48,118 nt of DNA from an uncultured Clostridium sp. (GTDB taxonomy: Bacteria > Bacillota > Clostridia > Lachnospirales > Lachnospiraceae): the NCBI GenBank assembly GCA_947644195.1, contig CANRZB010000028.1, forward strand, positions 1 through 48,118, written 5' to 3'. Below, one piece after another: positions 1-7,801 of the stretch. The position numbers and the translations under genes were made by a program. The stretch's first letter is position 1. The number at the start of each line of letters is the position of its first letter. The notes beneath the pieces were generated by a model that did not search any database, had not been told where the DNA came from, and was given only the letters and a program-made list of their open reading frames with translations.

Positions 1-22
1 GCTAACTGGATTCCATCTATCT

Positions 23-461
23 GTCGCTCCCCGCATGGGGAGTGTGGATTGAAATACTTAACTTCAATACTGGCATCAACCCCTGAATGGTCGCTCCCCG
101 CATGGGGAGTGTGGATTGAAATATGATCATCCCCATAACCAAAGCTGGATTCGATGTGTCGCTCCCCGCATGGGGAGTGTGGATTGAAATGAAACTGGCT
201 GTTTTTTGTGTGCTGCTTTAATCGTCGCTCCCCGCATGGGGAGTGTGGATTGAAATAGGATCTTCTGAATCTGCTTGATCGTCAGGTTATACGTCGCTCC
301 CCGCATGGGGAGTGTGGATTGAAATCATGTATCCTACCTTTTACCGGTTAGAGGAAAAAGGTCGCTCCCCACATGGGGAGTGTGGATTGAAATTCCACCT
401 CTAGATTTGCCGGGATGGTCTGGTCATCGTCGCTCCCCGCATGAGGAATGTAAATTGAAAT
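23..461 (+). CRISPR. Type I-C CRISPR array, trailer end (8 repeats, 7 spacers)
   Basis: Eight 33-base repeats start at 23, 90, 158, 224, 293, 361 and 429 (with the first at 23 and spacing 67-69), that is seven complete starts listed plus the partial unit to their left: repeats begin GTCGCTCCCC and end GTGGATTGAAAT. Counted strictly inside the window there are seven repeats and six complete spacers of 33-36 bases, plus a partial spacer at 1-22. The inner CTCCCC/GGGGAG palindrome and the ATTGAAAT 3' handle are typical of subtype I-C and put crRNA on the plus strand. The repeat at 361 has one change (GCATG to ACATG) and the last, at 429, has several, which marks the old trailer end. The leader and cas genes should therefore lie to the left, outside the window. 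No spacer match inside the window was noticed. Confidence 0.97.
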
Positions 462-518
462 AAGAAAAAGAACGATATAATAGTCTAATACGCTACCAGA
501 TTATTCCTCTACCCTAAA

Positions 519-562
519 AAAGACAGATTACCAACGAACTCATCGCTTCGCAATCTGTCTTT
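519..562. terminator. Bidirectional intrinsic terminator
   Basis: The arms AAAGACAGATT (519-529) and AATCTGTCTTT (552-562) are perfectly complementary. They are flanked by an A-run on the left and a T-run on the right, so the hairpin could stop transcription in both directions. It lies just past the stop of the minus-strand gene at 576 and also after the CRISPR array. Confidence 0.8.
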
Positions 563-575
563 TAATGATATTATA

Positions 576-1418
576 TTATTTATGATGTTTTACTGAATAT
601 TTTTTATGGTTTACTACTATTTTTTTAATCTTATCGTAATCTAACAATTCCTTAAAACCTATCTGATATACATAATTTTCCGAAGGATACTCTGCTGCTG
701 GTTCCGAGAGCATTTTTTCATAACAGGTTTTTTCGTCCAAAATCTTTTTCTCAGTCCCATCCTTCAAAATAAAACTAAGGTGTTTTAAGATATATTCCTG
801 TTGGGAGGTTATCGTTACTCCGCTGGAAGAAACATAGACCGTCTGGTTCTGGTCCGTTTGGCACTCCAGAGATTCCTCATCCGTTGGAAGATCAAAGTAG
901 TATTCTTTGTATCCGCTTATGGTAGTGTCATCTTGATATTTATAATCTACAATACAAAAAGAGCCCTTACTGTCATTATTTTTTTGCTCTAAAACCCGGT
1001 TGATTTCAAGGTATAAATATAATAGATTGCCTTCTTTTTTTGCTTCTAATGTTTGACCACAGCTTACACGAATTCCGACCGAAAATCGATTGTCATCTCC
1101 AAATCCATCTACCAGCCTTTTGTTATTTAATTTCGCTTCCAGTGTTCCGTTTTCTTTTAAAGCAGATAACACATAATGTTCCATTCCCGTGTTTTTTTCA
1201 CACAGGGATTCTTCCAAAGTAATTATATACTCATCAATCACTATCTTTTGCTTTTCATGATTGACTTTATCCTTGCCTGTATTTTTTTCTGTTTTTGGAA
1301 AAAAATAATTGACAAGGGACTGTCTTGCAAAAGCATAGCACGAAGCAGATGCAAGCAAGAACATCAAGAATGTGACAAGGATAACTTGCATTTTTTTCTT
1401 GTTATTTTTATTTGTCAT
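576..1418 (-). CDS. Membrane-anchored extracytoplasmic hypothetical protein
   Basis: The protein has 280 residues. A short lysine/asparagine-rich N-terminus is followed by one hydrophobic segment at about residues 10-31, so it is either a signal anchor or an uncleaved signal peptide with the rest outside the cell. The outer part is polar, rich in Lys, Glu and Tyr, with three or four cysteines and beta-strand-like stretches. I do not recognise a family; it has the general look of the small secreted domain proteins common in Clostridia. The start is supported by GGGAGG a few bases before ATG. A bidirectional terminator follows at 519-562. It may be transcribed with the small frame at 1431-1655, which ends 12 bases upstream. 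Confidence 0.7.
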   Translation of the reverse strand: MTNKNNKKKMQVILVTFLMFLLASASCYAFARQSLVNYFFPKTEKNTGKDKVNHEKQKIVIDEYIITLEESLCEKNTGMEHYVLSALKENGTLEAKLNNKRLVDGFGDDNRFSVGIRVSCGQTLEAKKEGNLLYLYLEINRVLEQKNNDSKGSFCIVDYKYQDDTTISGYKEYYFDLPTDEESLECQTDQNQTVYVSSSGVTITSQQEYILKHLSFILKDGTEKKILDEKTCYEKMLSEPAAEYPSENYVYQIGFKELLDYDKIKKIVVNHKKYSVKHHK

Positions 1419-1430
1419 AACATTCCTCCC

Positions 1431-1655
1431 TTATATTAAATGTATACAATATAATGATATTACTTTAATAATTAATATACATATTATGAATTGAAAAGTT
1501 ACGGCAGGATTATTAGTAACTTTGCTATAGTATTTTACGTATGATGTTGAAACACCTACAGAAATGCCAGAAGCTGATATACTAATGGATGGAGAAGATA
1601 CATATTGTCCTTTCGCATGTTGATATTCTCCGCATGCAGAACCATTTCCACCCAT
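1431..1655 (-). CDS. Possible small Ser/Gly-rich peptide gene or remnant
   Basis: A 74-residue frame ends 12 bases before the minus-strand gene at 1418. The first 45 residues are rich in Ser, Gly and Tyr with one Cys and look like a secreted-peptide mature region. The last 30 residues are hydrophobic and AT-rich and read like non-coding sequence. The frame stays open upstream of the ATG for at least 20 codons, and no good ribosome site precedes the ATG, so this may be the tail of a longer broken gene. I do not recognise it. Confidence 0.25.
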   Translation of the reverse strand: MGGNGSACGEYQHAKGQYVSSPSISISASGISVGVSTSYVKYYSKVTNNPAVTFQFIICILIIKVISLYCIHLI

Positions 1656-2751
1656 AATTTTACAATCAAAATATATGGATCACTTCATCAATTATAGCTT
1701 CGTTCACGCTTCTCAAAGCATAACAAAATTAAATCAATATAATGAACAATAATAATTGTACCAAATAATAAAAAAATTGTCAATGAATTAATTTTCTAAA
1801 AATATAATAGAGCGTTTTTTGCATGGATCTGGATGGAGATGTTCTCCGATGCTATACTTGATATTTAATCATTTCTAGGATTTGTGCAGAAAATGTTGTT
1901 ACTTTAATTTATAAACAGGGACATGAAACTCTAGAGTTTGGCAGTTATGTACCAGGAAAAACATTTGTAGGTCTTACAAAACGGTTCTTCTTATGTGAAA
2001 TTTTATGTTTTATTCTGGAGACCTCTTTGTGTACTTTGCAAAAGGAAAAGATGGACTAAATATCTTTAGTGAAGTGTTACATGCCAATAACGGATTAGAA
2101 AAATTATTGTAGAGCATAATGTACAGAAAGCCAGGCTCATTGCCGGTGGCAATGATATGATCAAGAAGGGGAGTTGTTCTAAAGAGGATTGTTTTATAGA
2201 GGCGGAAGGAGCAGTGTCATGCAGTTTTTGAGGAGAAAAGAGAAAAAATTTTAGATGAGTTGTCAAGACTTGAGGAACAATGGAACAGGCTTTTACAGGT
2301 ATTGCCACCGGAAAAACAACAGGCAGAGGAATTGATTAAAAAGTGAAACGCTGCCTTCGTAACTAAAGATCATGAACTAGCTGATTTAGATGCCGATATC
2401 TCTAAATTGGTAAACTTGACAAATCGGGTGTTGGAAGTTTCCAATGAAAAAGATGGGAGTGATATCAGATCATATTATCTTGAAAGCATTTTCATAGGGA
2501 AAAAAGGGTCTTTCTTGTCGAATCATGAATTGGTATCCATGTAAATATAACAGAATTTCCAGATTCTGGTAAACCATCACTTACAAAAATAACGTGTTTT
2601 GTGACAAAATTAACATAACACAAAAATTGATCTATGATAAAATAAAAAAAAGATTGGGTGGATTGCCCTGCGGTTGTTGTCTTGGTATGATCGAAATCTC
2701 CGGACGGAAATAGACCGAGGGTATGGATATGTTTCGGTAAGGGAGGCAAAT
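1656..2751. other. AT-rich gap with decayed coding remnants
   Basis: There is no intact gene in about 1.1 kb. Several short plus-strand stretches look like former coding sequence interrupted by stops and frame changes. The clearest is about 2203-2346, which reads as a Glu/Lys/Leu-rich coiled coil ending in TGA, followed in another frame by a second coil-like stretch (about 2350-2544). I cannot name the ancestral genes. The position next to a CRISPR trailer and the decay suggest an old mobile insertion, but this is inference. Confidence 0.4.
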
Positions 2752-3486
2752 GTGTACCAGATTGCGCTTTGTGATGATGAAACCTTAGAATTAGATAAGG
2801 TAGAAGCTTTATTTGAATATTACCGTCAAGAACATGATGAGTATTCTTTTTCGGTAAGACGGTTTTCGAGTGCGGATGAACTTCTGGACTCGGTGAAAGC
2901 GGAAATTTTTACTCCGGATATCTTGTTCATGGATATTTATATGCCGGGGAAAATGGGAATTACAGCAGCACGGGAACTTCGGGAGATGGGAAACCATTGT
3001 CAGATTATCTTTTTGACGGCATCGACGGAGTATGCTCTGGATGCTTTTCGTGTTGATGCAGAGCAATATTTGATCAAGCCACTTCAGAAACAAGAGATCT
3101 GTTCCGTTCTGGATAAACTATTTGATCGACTTGCCTGGGAGCGAAAAAGATATTTGCCGTTGCGGATCGAAAACCGAATCCGCCGTGTTGCGCTACAGGA
3201 TATTGTATTCTGTGAAGCACAGAAAAAATGCCAGTGTATTCATCTGGCAGACCATTCCCATCACGTCCTGCACCTTACTATGTCAAAGCTTTATGAGATG
3301 CTGGTAACCTATCCCGAGTTTATCAAGATGGGTGTTAGTTATATCGTAAATCTGGCGCATGTAGACAGCTTGAATTCTAGGGAAATGGTACTGGATAACG
3401 GTGAGAGAATTTATCTTCCCAGAGGCTCCTATCAGACAGTGCGGGAGCAGTATTTTGATTACTATTTTGAAGGTAACGAAATCTAA
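2752..3486 (+). CDS. LytTR-family response regulator (orphan)
   Basis: Cytoplasmic two-component response regulator of about 244 residues. The receiver domain (about residues 1-122) has the acidic pair after IALC, the phospho-acceptor Asp at about residue 61 in LFMDIYMPG, and the conserved TAS and KP switch residues. The LytTR DNA-binding domain (about 135-240) contains the FCEAQKK and PRGSY signatures. I chose the GTG at 2752 because GGGAGG (2741-2746) lies five bases before it; an in-frame ATG at 2674 would add 26 residues unlike a receiver start. No sensor kinase is next to it, so partner and targets are unknown. It converges on the AraC gene with nine bases between stop codons. Confidence 0.88.
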   Translation: MYQIALCDDETLELDKVEALFEYYRQEHDEYSFSVRRFSSADELLDSVKAEIFTPDILFMDIYMPGKMGITAARELREMGNHCQIIFLTASTEYALDAFRVDAEQYLIKPLQKQEICSVLDKLFDRLAWERKRYLPLRIENRIRRVALQDIVFCEAQKKCQCIHLADHSHHVLHLTMSKLYEMLVTYPEFIKMGVSYIVNLAHVDSLNSREMVLDNGERIYLPRGSYQTVREQYFDYYFEGNEI

Positions 3487-3495
3487 AAACTAATT

Positions 3496-4338
3496 TCATT
3501 GATGTTCCTTTCGCCAATTTTTGGGCGATACCCCATAAGTATTTTTAAATGCCCTGGAAAAATTCAGTTGGTTAGGATAGCCCACAGCGTTTCCGATATC
3601 AGCAATCGACAGCTGGGTCATCTTTAACAATTCTGTTGCTTTCATCATGCGGTAATTAATCAGAAATTCCTGTGGTGTCCTGCCGACGGATTTATGAAAA
3701 ATCTTGCCGAAATAGCTGCGGTTGATTCCACAGTGGCGGGCGATATCCTCAATAGTTATCTCATAGGGAAAATTCTGTTCAATATAATGAATCGCTTCCC
3801 GAATATAATAGTCACTCATTTTGCTGGTATTCCCCATGTGTATGTTTGTCATGGAGCGGGTCAGTGCATCAAAAAAGAGGTAGAGATGTCCGATCAGATG
3901 GAAGGGAGGCTCTTCGGAATGATTCGCAATATAAAGCATCTCATTCATCATGTGCTCCCGATATTCCTTGGAGGTAGCTCGGTAGAGTGGTTGATCCTGG
4001 GAGAAACCAGCAATATCCAACATTTCTTTTACGCGCAGTCCGTCAAATTCTACCCAGGTATATTCCCAGGGTGTAGTTTCGCTGGCGATATACGTACTAA
4101 TCTGGCCAGGAAACAGTAGGAATCCCTGTCCACTTCGGATGTGGTAGGTTTGTGTTTCGCCGTTCTTATTATTCGCCATCAAAGTCCCTGTACCAGACAA
4201 AACATAGTGGAACAAAAAGTGGTTACGGGCCGCCGGTCCATACATGTGGGCAGGTTTACAGCGTTCCCATCCATACTGGTATAGGCATAAATCAATAAAA
4301 TTTTCATTGGGAAAAATCGAAAACAATAAATCCTGCAT
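3496..4338 (-). CDS. AraC-family regulator of the alpha-galactoside operon (MsmR/RafR-like)
   Basis: Transcription factor of 280 residues. The N-terminal half is an AraC-type cupin sugar-binding domain. The C-terminal 100 residues hold two helix-turn-helix motifs: IEDIARHCGINRSYFGKIF and IADIGNAVGYPNQLNFSRAF. This matches the MsmR/RafR group that activates raffinose/melibiose uptake genes. It is divergent from the importer/alpha-galactosidase operon at 4517-10012, and the intergenic space carries a long interrupted palindrome (4369-4413), so direct control of the operon and of itself is likely. AGGAGGTG before the ATG fixes the start. The inducer is inferred (an alpha-galactoside), not shown. 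Confidence 0.92.
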   Translation of the reverse strand: MQDLLFSIFPNENFIDLCLYQYGWERCKPAHMYGPAARNHFLFHYVLSGTGTLMANNKNGETQTYHIRSGQGFLLFPGQISTYIASETTPWEYTWVEFDGLRVKEMLDIAGFSQDQPLYRATSKEYREHMMNEMLYIANHSEEPPFHLIGHLYLFFDALTRSMTNIHMGNTSKMSDYYIREAIHYIEQNFPYEITIEDIARHCGINRSYFGKIFHKSVGRTPQEFLINYRMMKATELLKMTQLSIADIGNAVGYPNQLNFSRAFKNTYGVSPKNWRKEHQ

Positions 4339-4368
4339 AGAAGCACCTCCTGTTTCATACTATATATC

Positions 4369-4413
4369 AAAATGCTACTTCAATGCAATACATTGTCGAA
4401 AAAGTAGCATTTT
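4369..4413. promoter_or_regulatory. Interrupted palindromic operator between the AraC gene and the sugar operon
   Basis: Twelve-base arms AAAATGCTACTT (4369-4380) and AAGTAGCATTTT (4402-4413) are perfect inverted repeats. Their centres are 33 bases apart, about three helical turns. A smaller palindrome CAATG/CATTG lies inside the gap (4381-4395). The site is 27-70 bases upstream of the operon's predicted -35 box, which fits an activator of AraC type. The binding protein is inferred from position. Confidence 0.75.
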
Positions 4414-4440
4414 AACATAAATATGCAATAATATAGTTAT

Positions 4441-4468
4441 TTTACCACGCATTATGGCATGTTATAAT
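4441..4468 (+). promoter_or_regulatory. Promoter of the alpha-galactoside operon
   Basis: TTTACC (4441-4446), 16 bases, then a perfect TATAAT (4463-4468), about 48 bases before the ATG of the binding-protein gene. The weak -35 box agrees with dependence on the AraC activator. Confidence 0.6.
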
Positions 4469-4516
4469 GAATTTGCCAAAAAAAACAGTGATAATTAGGA
4501 AAGGGGAGATGTGTAA

Positions 4517-5791
4517 ATGCTAAGAAAAAAGCGTAGCATTGTTTTGGCAGCAGCTTTCCTGCTGGGGGTACTGTCTCTGACAGGATGCGGCGGAGAGCGG
4601 AAGGATCAGGGGAAGACCGTGATTGAACTGGTTCATTATAAACCAGAGGCGGTCAGTTATTTTGAAGAAGTGGAAAAAGAATTTAATCAGTCCCATAAAG
4701 ACATCACACTTAAAATTTCTTCTCCCAATGATGCTATGACAGTGTTAAAGACAAGATTTATCCGGGAGGATAACCCGGATATTATCGGTATTGGTGGCGA
4801 GTTTAATTATTCCAACTTCGTGGATGCCGATATGTTGATGGATGTTTCCGATTTTGATGGTCTGGATGACATTAAGCAAAAATATCTGGATATCAATGAG
4901 AACTTAAAATTTGTACCGAAAAAAGGAGTGTATGGAATCCCTTATATGTCAAATGCCGCCGGGATCCTGTACAACCGTGATATGTTTGAGGAACACGGCT
5001 GGAACATCCCGACTACCTGGGATGAGCTGATGGTGTTGTGTGAGGAAATCCAAAAGGCAGGGATCTTACCGTTTTATATGGGCTATAAGGATACCTGGAC
5101 GTGTCTGTCCCCTTGGAACAGTATTGCCTCTACTTTGGCGGAACCTACCGTGTGTAAGGACGTAAATAAGGGAGACGCTACGTTCCAGGAGGAGTACCGG
5201 GAAGTGGCAGAGCAGATGAAAGCGTTATTGAAATATGGTCCTAAGGATTTCGTGGCATATTCCTATAACGATGCCTGTACTGCTTTTGCCCGAGGGGAAT
5301 CCGCGATGTACATTATTGGTAGCTATGCAGTGCCGCAGATTCAGTCAGTAAATCCTGATATGAATCTCGATTCCTTTGTCTTTCCAGCTTCCAATCAGCC
5401 GGAAGAAAATGTGCTTACTTCGGGGATTGACCTGCAGTTCTGTGTCATGAAAGATTGTCCGAACAAAGAGGCAGCCTATGAGGTAATTCGTTTCTTGTTT
5501 AAAGATGAGAACGTCCAGGCTTATATGGATAACCAGAATGGCGTAGCGTGCAAAGAGGGAGACTTTACCCTGGCTCCTATGTTAGATGGAATGAAGGAAT
5601 ACATTAGAGAGGGGAAAGTAACCGATTACCAGGATCATTTTTATCCTTCTGAGATGGCGGTGGATGCATTAATCCAGACCTATCTGTTAGACGGAAATAC
5701 CGATGAGTTCCTGAAAAAATTTGACCGGGAATGGGCGAGATATAACCGGGATTTGATAAAAAAAGTTCAGGATTATGAGGCCAAACATTAG
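4517..5791 (+). CDS. Alpha-galactoside ABC importer, solute-binding lipoprotein (MsmE/RafE-like)
   Basis: Extracellular solute-binding protein of 424 residues, family 1. The N-terminal lipoprotein signal has lysines, a hydrophobic core and the lipobox LTGC, with Cys about residue 24 becoming the lipidated first residue. The mature part has the usual two-lobe pattern, including the IPYMSNAAGILYNRDMFEEH and IPTTWDEL stretches. It captures the sugar outside the membrane and passes it to the two permeases encoded next. First gene of the operon, GGGGAG before the ATG. Substrate is inferred from the alpha-galactosidase three genes downstream. Confidence 0.92.
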   Translation: MLRKKRSIVLAAAFLLGVLSLTGCGGERKDQGKTVIELVHYKPEAVSYFEEVEKEFNQSHKDITLKISSPNDAMTVLKTRFIREDNPDIIGIGGEFNYSNFVDADMLMDVSDFDGLDDIKQKYLDINENLKFVPKKGVYGIPYMSNAAGILYNRDMFEEHGWNIPTTWDELMVLCEEIQKAGILPFYMGYKDTWTCLSPWNSIASTLAEPTVCKDVNKGDATFQEEYREVAEQMKALLKYGPKDFVAYSYNDACTAFARGESAMYIIGSYAVPQIQSVNPDMNLDSFVFPASNQPEENVLTSGIDLQFCVMKDCPNKEAAYEVIRFLFKDENVQAYMDNQNGVACKEGDFTLAPMLDGMKEYIREGKVTDYQDHFYPSEMAVDALIQTYLLDGNTDEFLKKFDREWARYNRDLIKKVQDYEAKH

Positions 5792-5838
5792 TACCGGATC
5801 AGACTGCCGGTTCAATGGATAGGAGAGGAGGATTTCAA

Positions 5839-6744
5839 ATGTCGGAAAATAATAATGTGGAATTGAAAACCAAGAAAAAGAAAAGCAATGGAAGAAGCCG
5901 TACCTTTTTGTTAATTACCATACCTATTGTGGCATTGTTCTTTACGTTTAATACCCTGCCGTTAATTCAGGGCGTTATCTATAGCTTTACAAACTTTAGA
6001 GGTTATGGAAGGTATGACTGGGTGGGATTTCGGAATTATCTGGATCTGTTTCGGGACGCCAGAGTAGGAGCATCGTATCTGTTCACCTTTAAGCTGGCAG
6101 TGGTTACCACCATCATTGTCAATGTCATTAGCCTATTGCTGGCCATGGCGTTGAATAGCAAAATTAAATTTAAGAGTACCCTGCGTGGGTTATATTTCCT
6201 GCCAAATGTGTTGGGCGGGCTGGTTGTAGGTTATATTTTTAATTACTTCTTTACTTATATTTTACCGGAACTGGTTAGAATGATGGGATTTGAAGGTAAC
6301 AGCATGCTTGCCAATTCTAAGACAGCCTGGTTAGCCATCGCCGTAGTTTGTGCATGGCAGTCTATTGCAATGAATACGATTATATATATTTCGGGGCTGC
6401 AGACCGTTCCCGTGGATGTCTATGAGGCGGGTTCCCTGGATGGAGCGACTGGATGGCTGAAATTCCGTCATTTAACGTTCCCGTTAATCTTACCGTTTTT
6501 TACCATCAATCTGGTGTTGTGTATGAAGAACTTCCTCATGGTGTTCGATCAGATTATGTCATTGACCAAAGGTGGTCCTGCTCAGAGTACAGAATCTATT
6601 TCCTTTTTGATCTATAACAATGGTATGAGCGGCGGACAGTTTGGATTCCAAAGCGCCAATGCAGTGGTATTCTTTATCGCGATTGTCGTAATCTCCGTGT
6701 TGCAGATGAGGTATCTGGGGAAGAAGGAGGAGCAGTTGGTTTAA
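5839..6744 (+). CDS. Carbohydrate ABC importer permease 1 (MsmF-like)
   Basis: Inner-membrane permease of 301 residues with six predicted membrane segments. It carries the conserved EAA loop, seen as YEAGSLDGATGWLKFRHLTFP, that contacts the ATPase. I took the ATG at 5839 rather than the one at 5815, because GGAGAGGAGG ends nine bases before it. It pairs with the next gene. No ATPase gene is present in the operon, so, as in many Firmicutes, a shared MsmK-type ATPase encoded elsewhere probably powers transport. Confidence 0.92.
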   Translation: MSENNNVELKTKKKKSNGRSRTFLLITIPIVALFFTFNTLPLIQGVIYSFTNFRGYGRYDWVGFRNYLDLFRDARVGASYLFTFKLAVVTTIIVNVISLLLAMALNSKIKFKSTLRGLYFLPNVLGGLVVGYIFNYFFTYILPELVRMMGFEGNSMLANSKTAWLAIAVVCAWQSIAMNTIIYISGLQTVPVDVYEAGSLDGATGWLKFRHLTFPLILPFFTINLVLCMKNFLMVFDQIMSLTKGGPAQSTESISFLIYNNGMSGGQFGFQSANAVVFFIAIVVISVLQMRYLGKKEEQLV

Positions 6745-6775
6745 AGGGTGTAGTTAGAATAGACAGGAGGTTTCT

Positions 6776-7687
6776 ATGAATCAGACAAATAAAATAGAAA
6801 ATAATGAAATAAAAGCGCAGACCATTCCGGAGGAGGAAGAATTTGTTCCCAAGGTAATACCAAAGGATAAGAAAAATATTGGATTGACGGTTCTCTTAAT
6901 ATTTGGGTTGATTACCATTTTATTTCCGTTATATATTACTGTGGTAATCGCCTTTAAGCAGCCGTCAGAAATGACAAACAGCATCCGTGGGATCTTGTCT
7001 TTGCCGTCACGGTGGAGCCTGGATAATTTCCGGGAAGCAATGGAAGTAACCGATTTTTGGAATTCCCTGGCAAATAGTTTATTTATTACTGTGGCAACCA
7101 TCGTTTTGTCTGTTGTGGTACATTCCATGATTGGATATGTCCTGGGGCGCAGCAAAGCAAAGAATAAATATTACAATGGAATTTATCTGTATCTGGTCAG
7201 TGGTATGTTCGTGCCATTTGCTATTTTGATGATGCCGTTAGTAAAACAGACATCCCATATGGGGCTTGCCAATATGTTCGGCGTGATCCTGCTGTACACG
7301 GTGTTTTATATGCCAATGAATACCATGCTGTATTCCGGGTATTTGACCAACCTGCCCCTGGCATTGGAGGAGGCAGCCTGTGTCGATGGCGCCAGCACCT
7401 GGAAAACGTATTGGCAGATTATCTTTCCGAATATGAAACCAATGCATGCGACGGTTGCCATTCTGACTGCCCTGGGGACCTGGAACGATGTAATGACACC
7501 GTTAGTCATAATGTCAGGAGACCAGAATACATTACCGTTAGCACAGTTGAATTTCCAGAGCCAGTTCGGAACCAATTATAATCTGGCGTTTGCCTCATAT
7601 TTACTGGCATTACTGCCGATTGTACTGTTCTATATCATCTGCCAGAAACAGATTATTGCAGGAGTTGCAAATGGGGCTGTAAAATAG
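6776..7687 (+). CDS. Carbohydrate ABC importer permease 2 (MsmG-like)
   Basis: Inner-membrane permease of 303 residues. It has a polar N-terminal tail of about 35 residues, six membrane segments and the EAA loop EEAACVDGASTWKTYWQIIF. It is the usual second subunit of family 1 sugar importers. AGGAGG stands six bases before the ATG, and the gene follows permease 1 by 31 bases in the same operon. The substrate is inferred to be raffinose, melibiose or a similar alpha-galactoside. Confidence 0.92.
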   Translation: MNQTNKIENNEIKAQTIPEEEEFVPKVIPKDKKNIGLTVLLIFGLITILFPLYITVVIAFKQPSEMTNSIRGILSLPSRWSLDNFREAMEVTDFWNSLANSLFITVATIVLSVVVHSMIGYVLGRSKAKNKYYNGIYLYLVSGMFVPFAILMMPLVKQTSHMGLANMFGVILLYTVFYMPMNTMLYSGYLTNLPLALEEAACVDGASTWKTYWQIIFPNMKPMHATVAILTALGTWNDVMTPLVIMSGDQNTLPLAQLNFQSQFGTNYNLAFASYLLALLPIVLFYIICQKQIIAGVANGAVK

Positions 7688-7712
7688 CTAAAAAATAGTA
7701 GTGAACTTTGTG

Positions 7713-7752
7713 TTCTCTGCCGATGTATAGTGTGTGTCACATTGGCAGAGAA
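7713..7752 (+). promoter_or_regulatory. Intercistronic hairpin between permease and alpha-galactosidase genes
   Basis: TTCTCTGCC (7713-7721) pairs with GGCAGAGAA (7744-7752), and ATGT/ACAT extend the stem after one mismatch. No T-run follows, so it is more likely an mRNA-stabilising or partial-attenuation hairpin than a full terminator. It lies in the only long gap (114 bases) of the operon. Confidence 0.55.
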
Positions 7753-7801
7753 TAGTCCTGACGGTTGCACAATTAGATGATGTCAGGAGAGGGAGGAATT
7801 C

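Noticed and set aside
1040-1439. Plus-strand frames opposite the 576-1418 gene
   Set aside because: The minus-strand gene has a ribosome site, a signal anchor and a terminator; the opposite frames have none.
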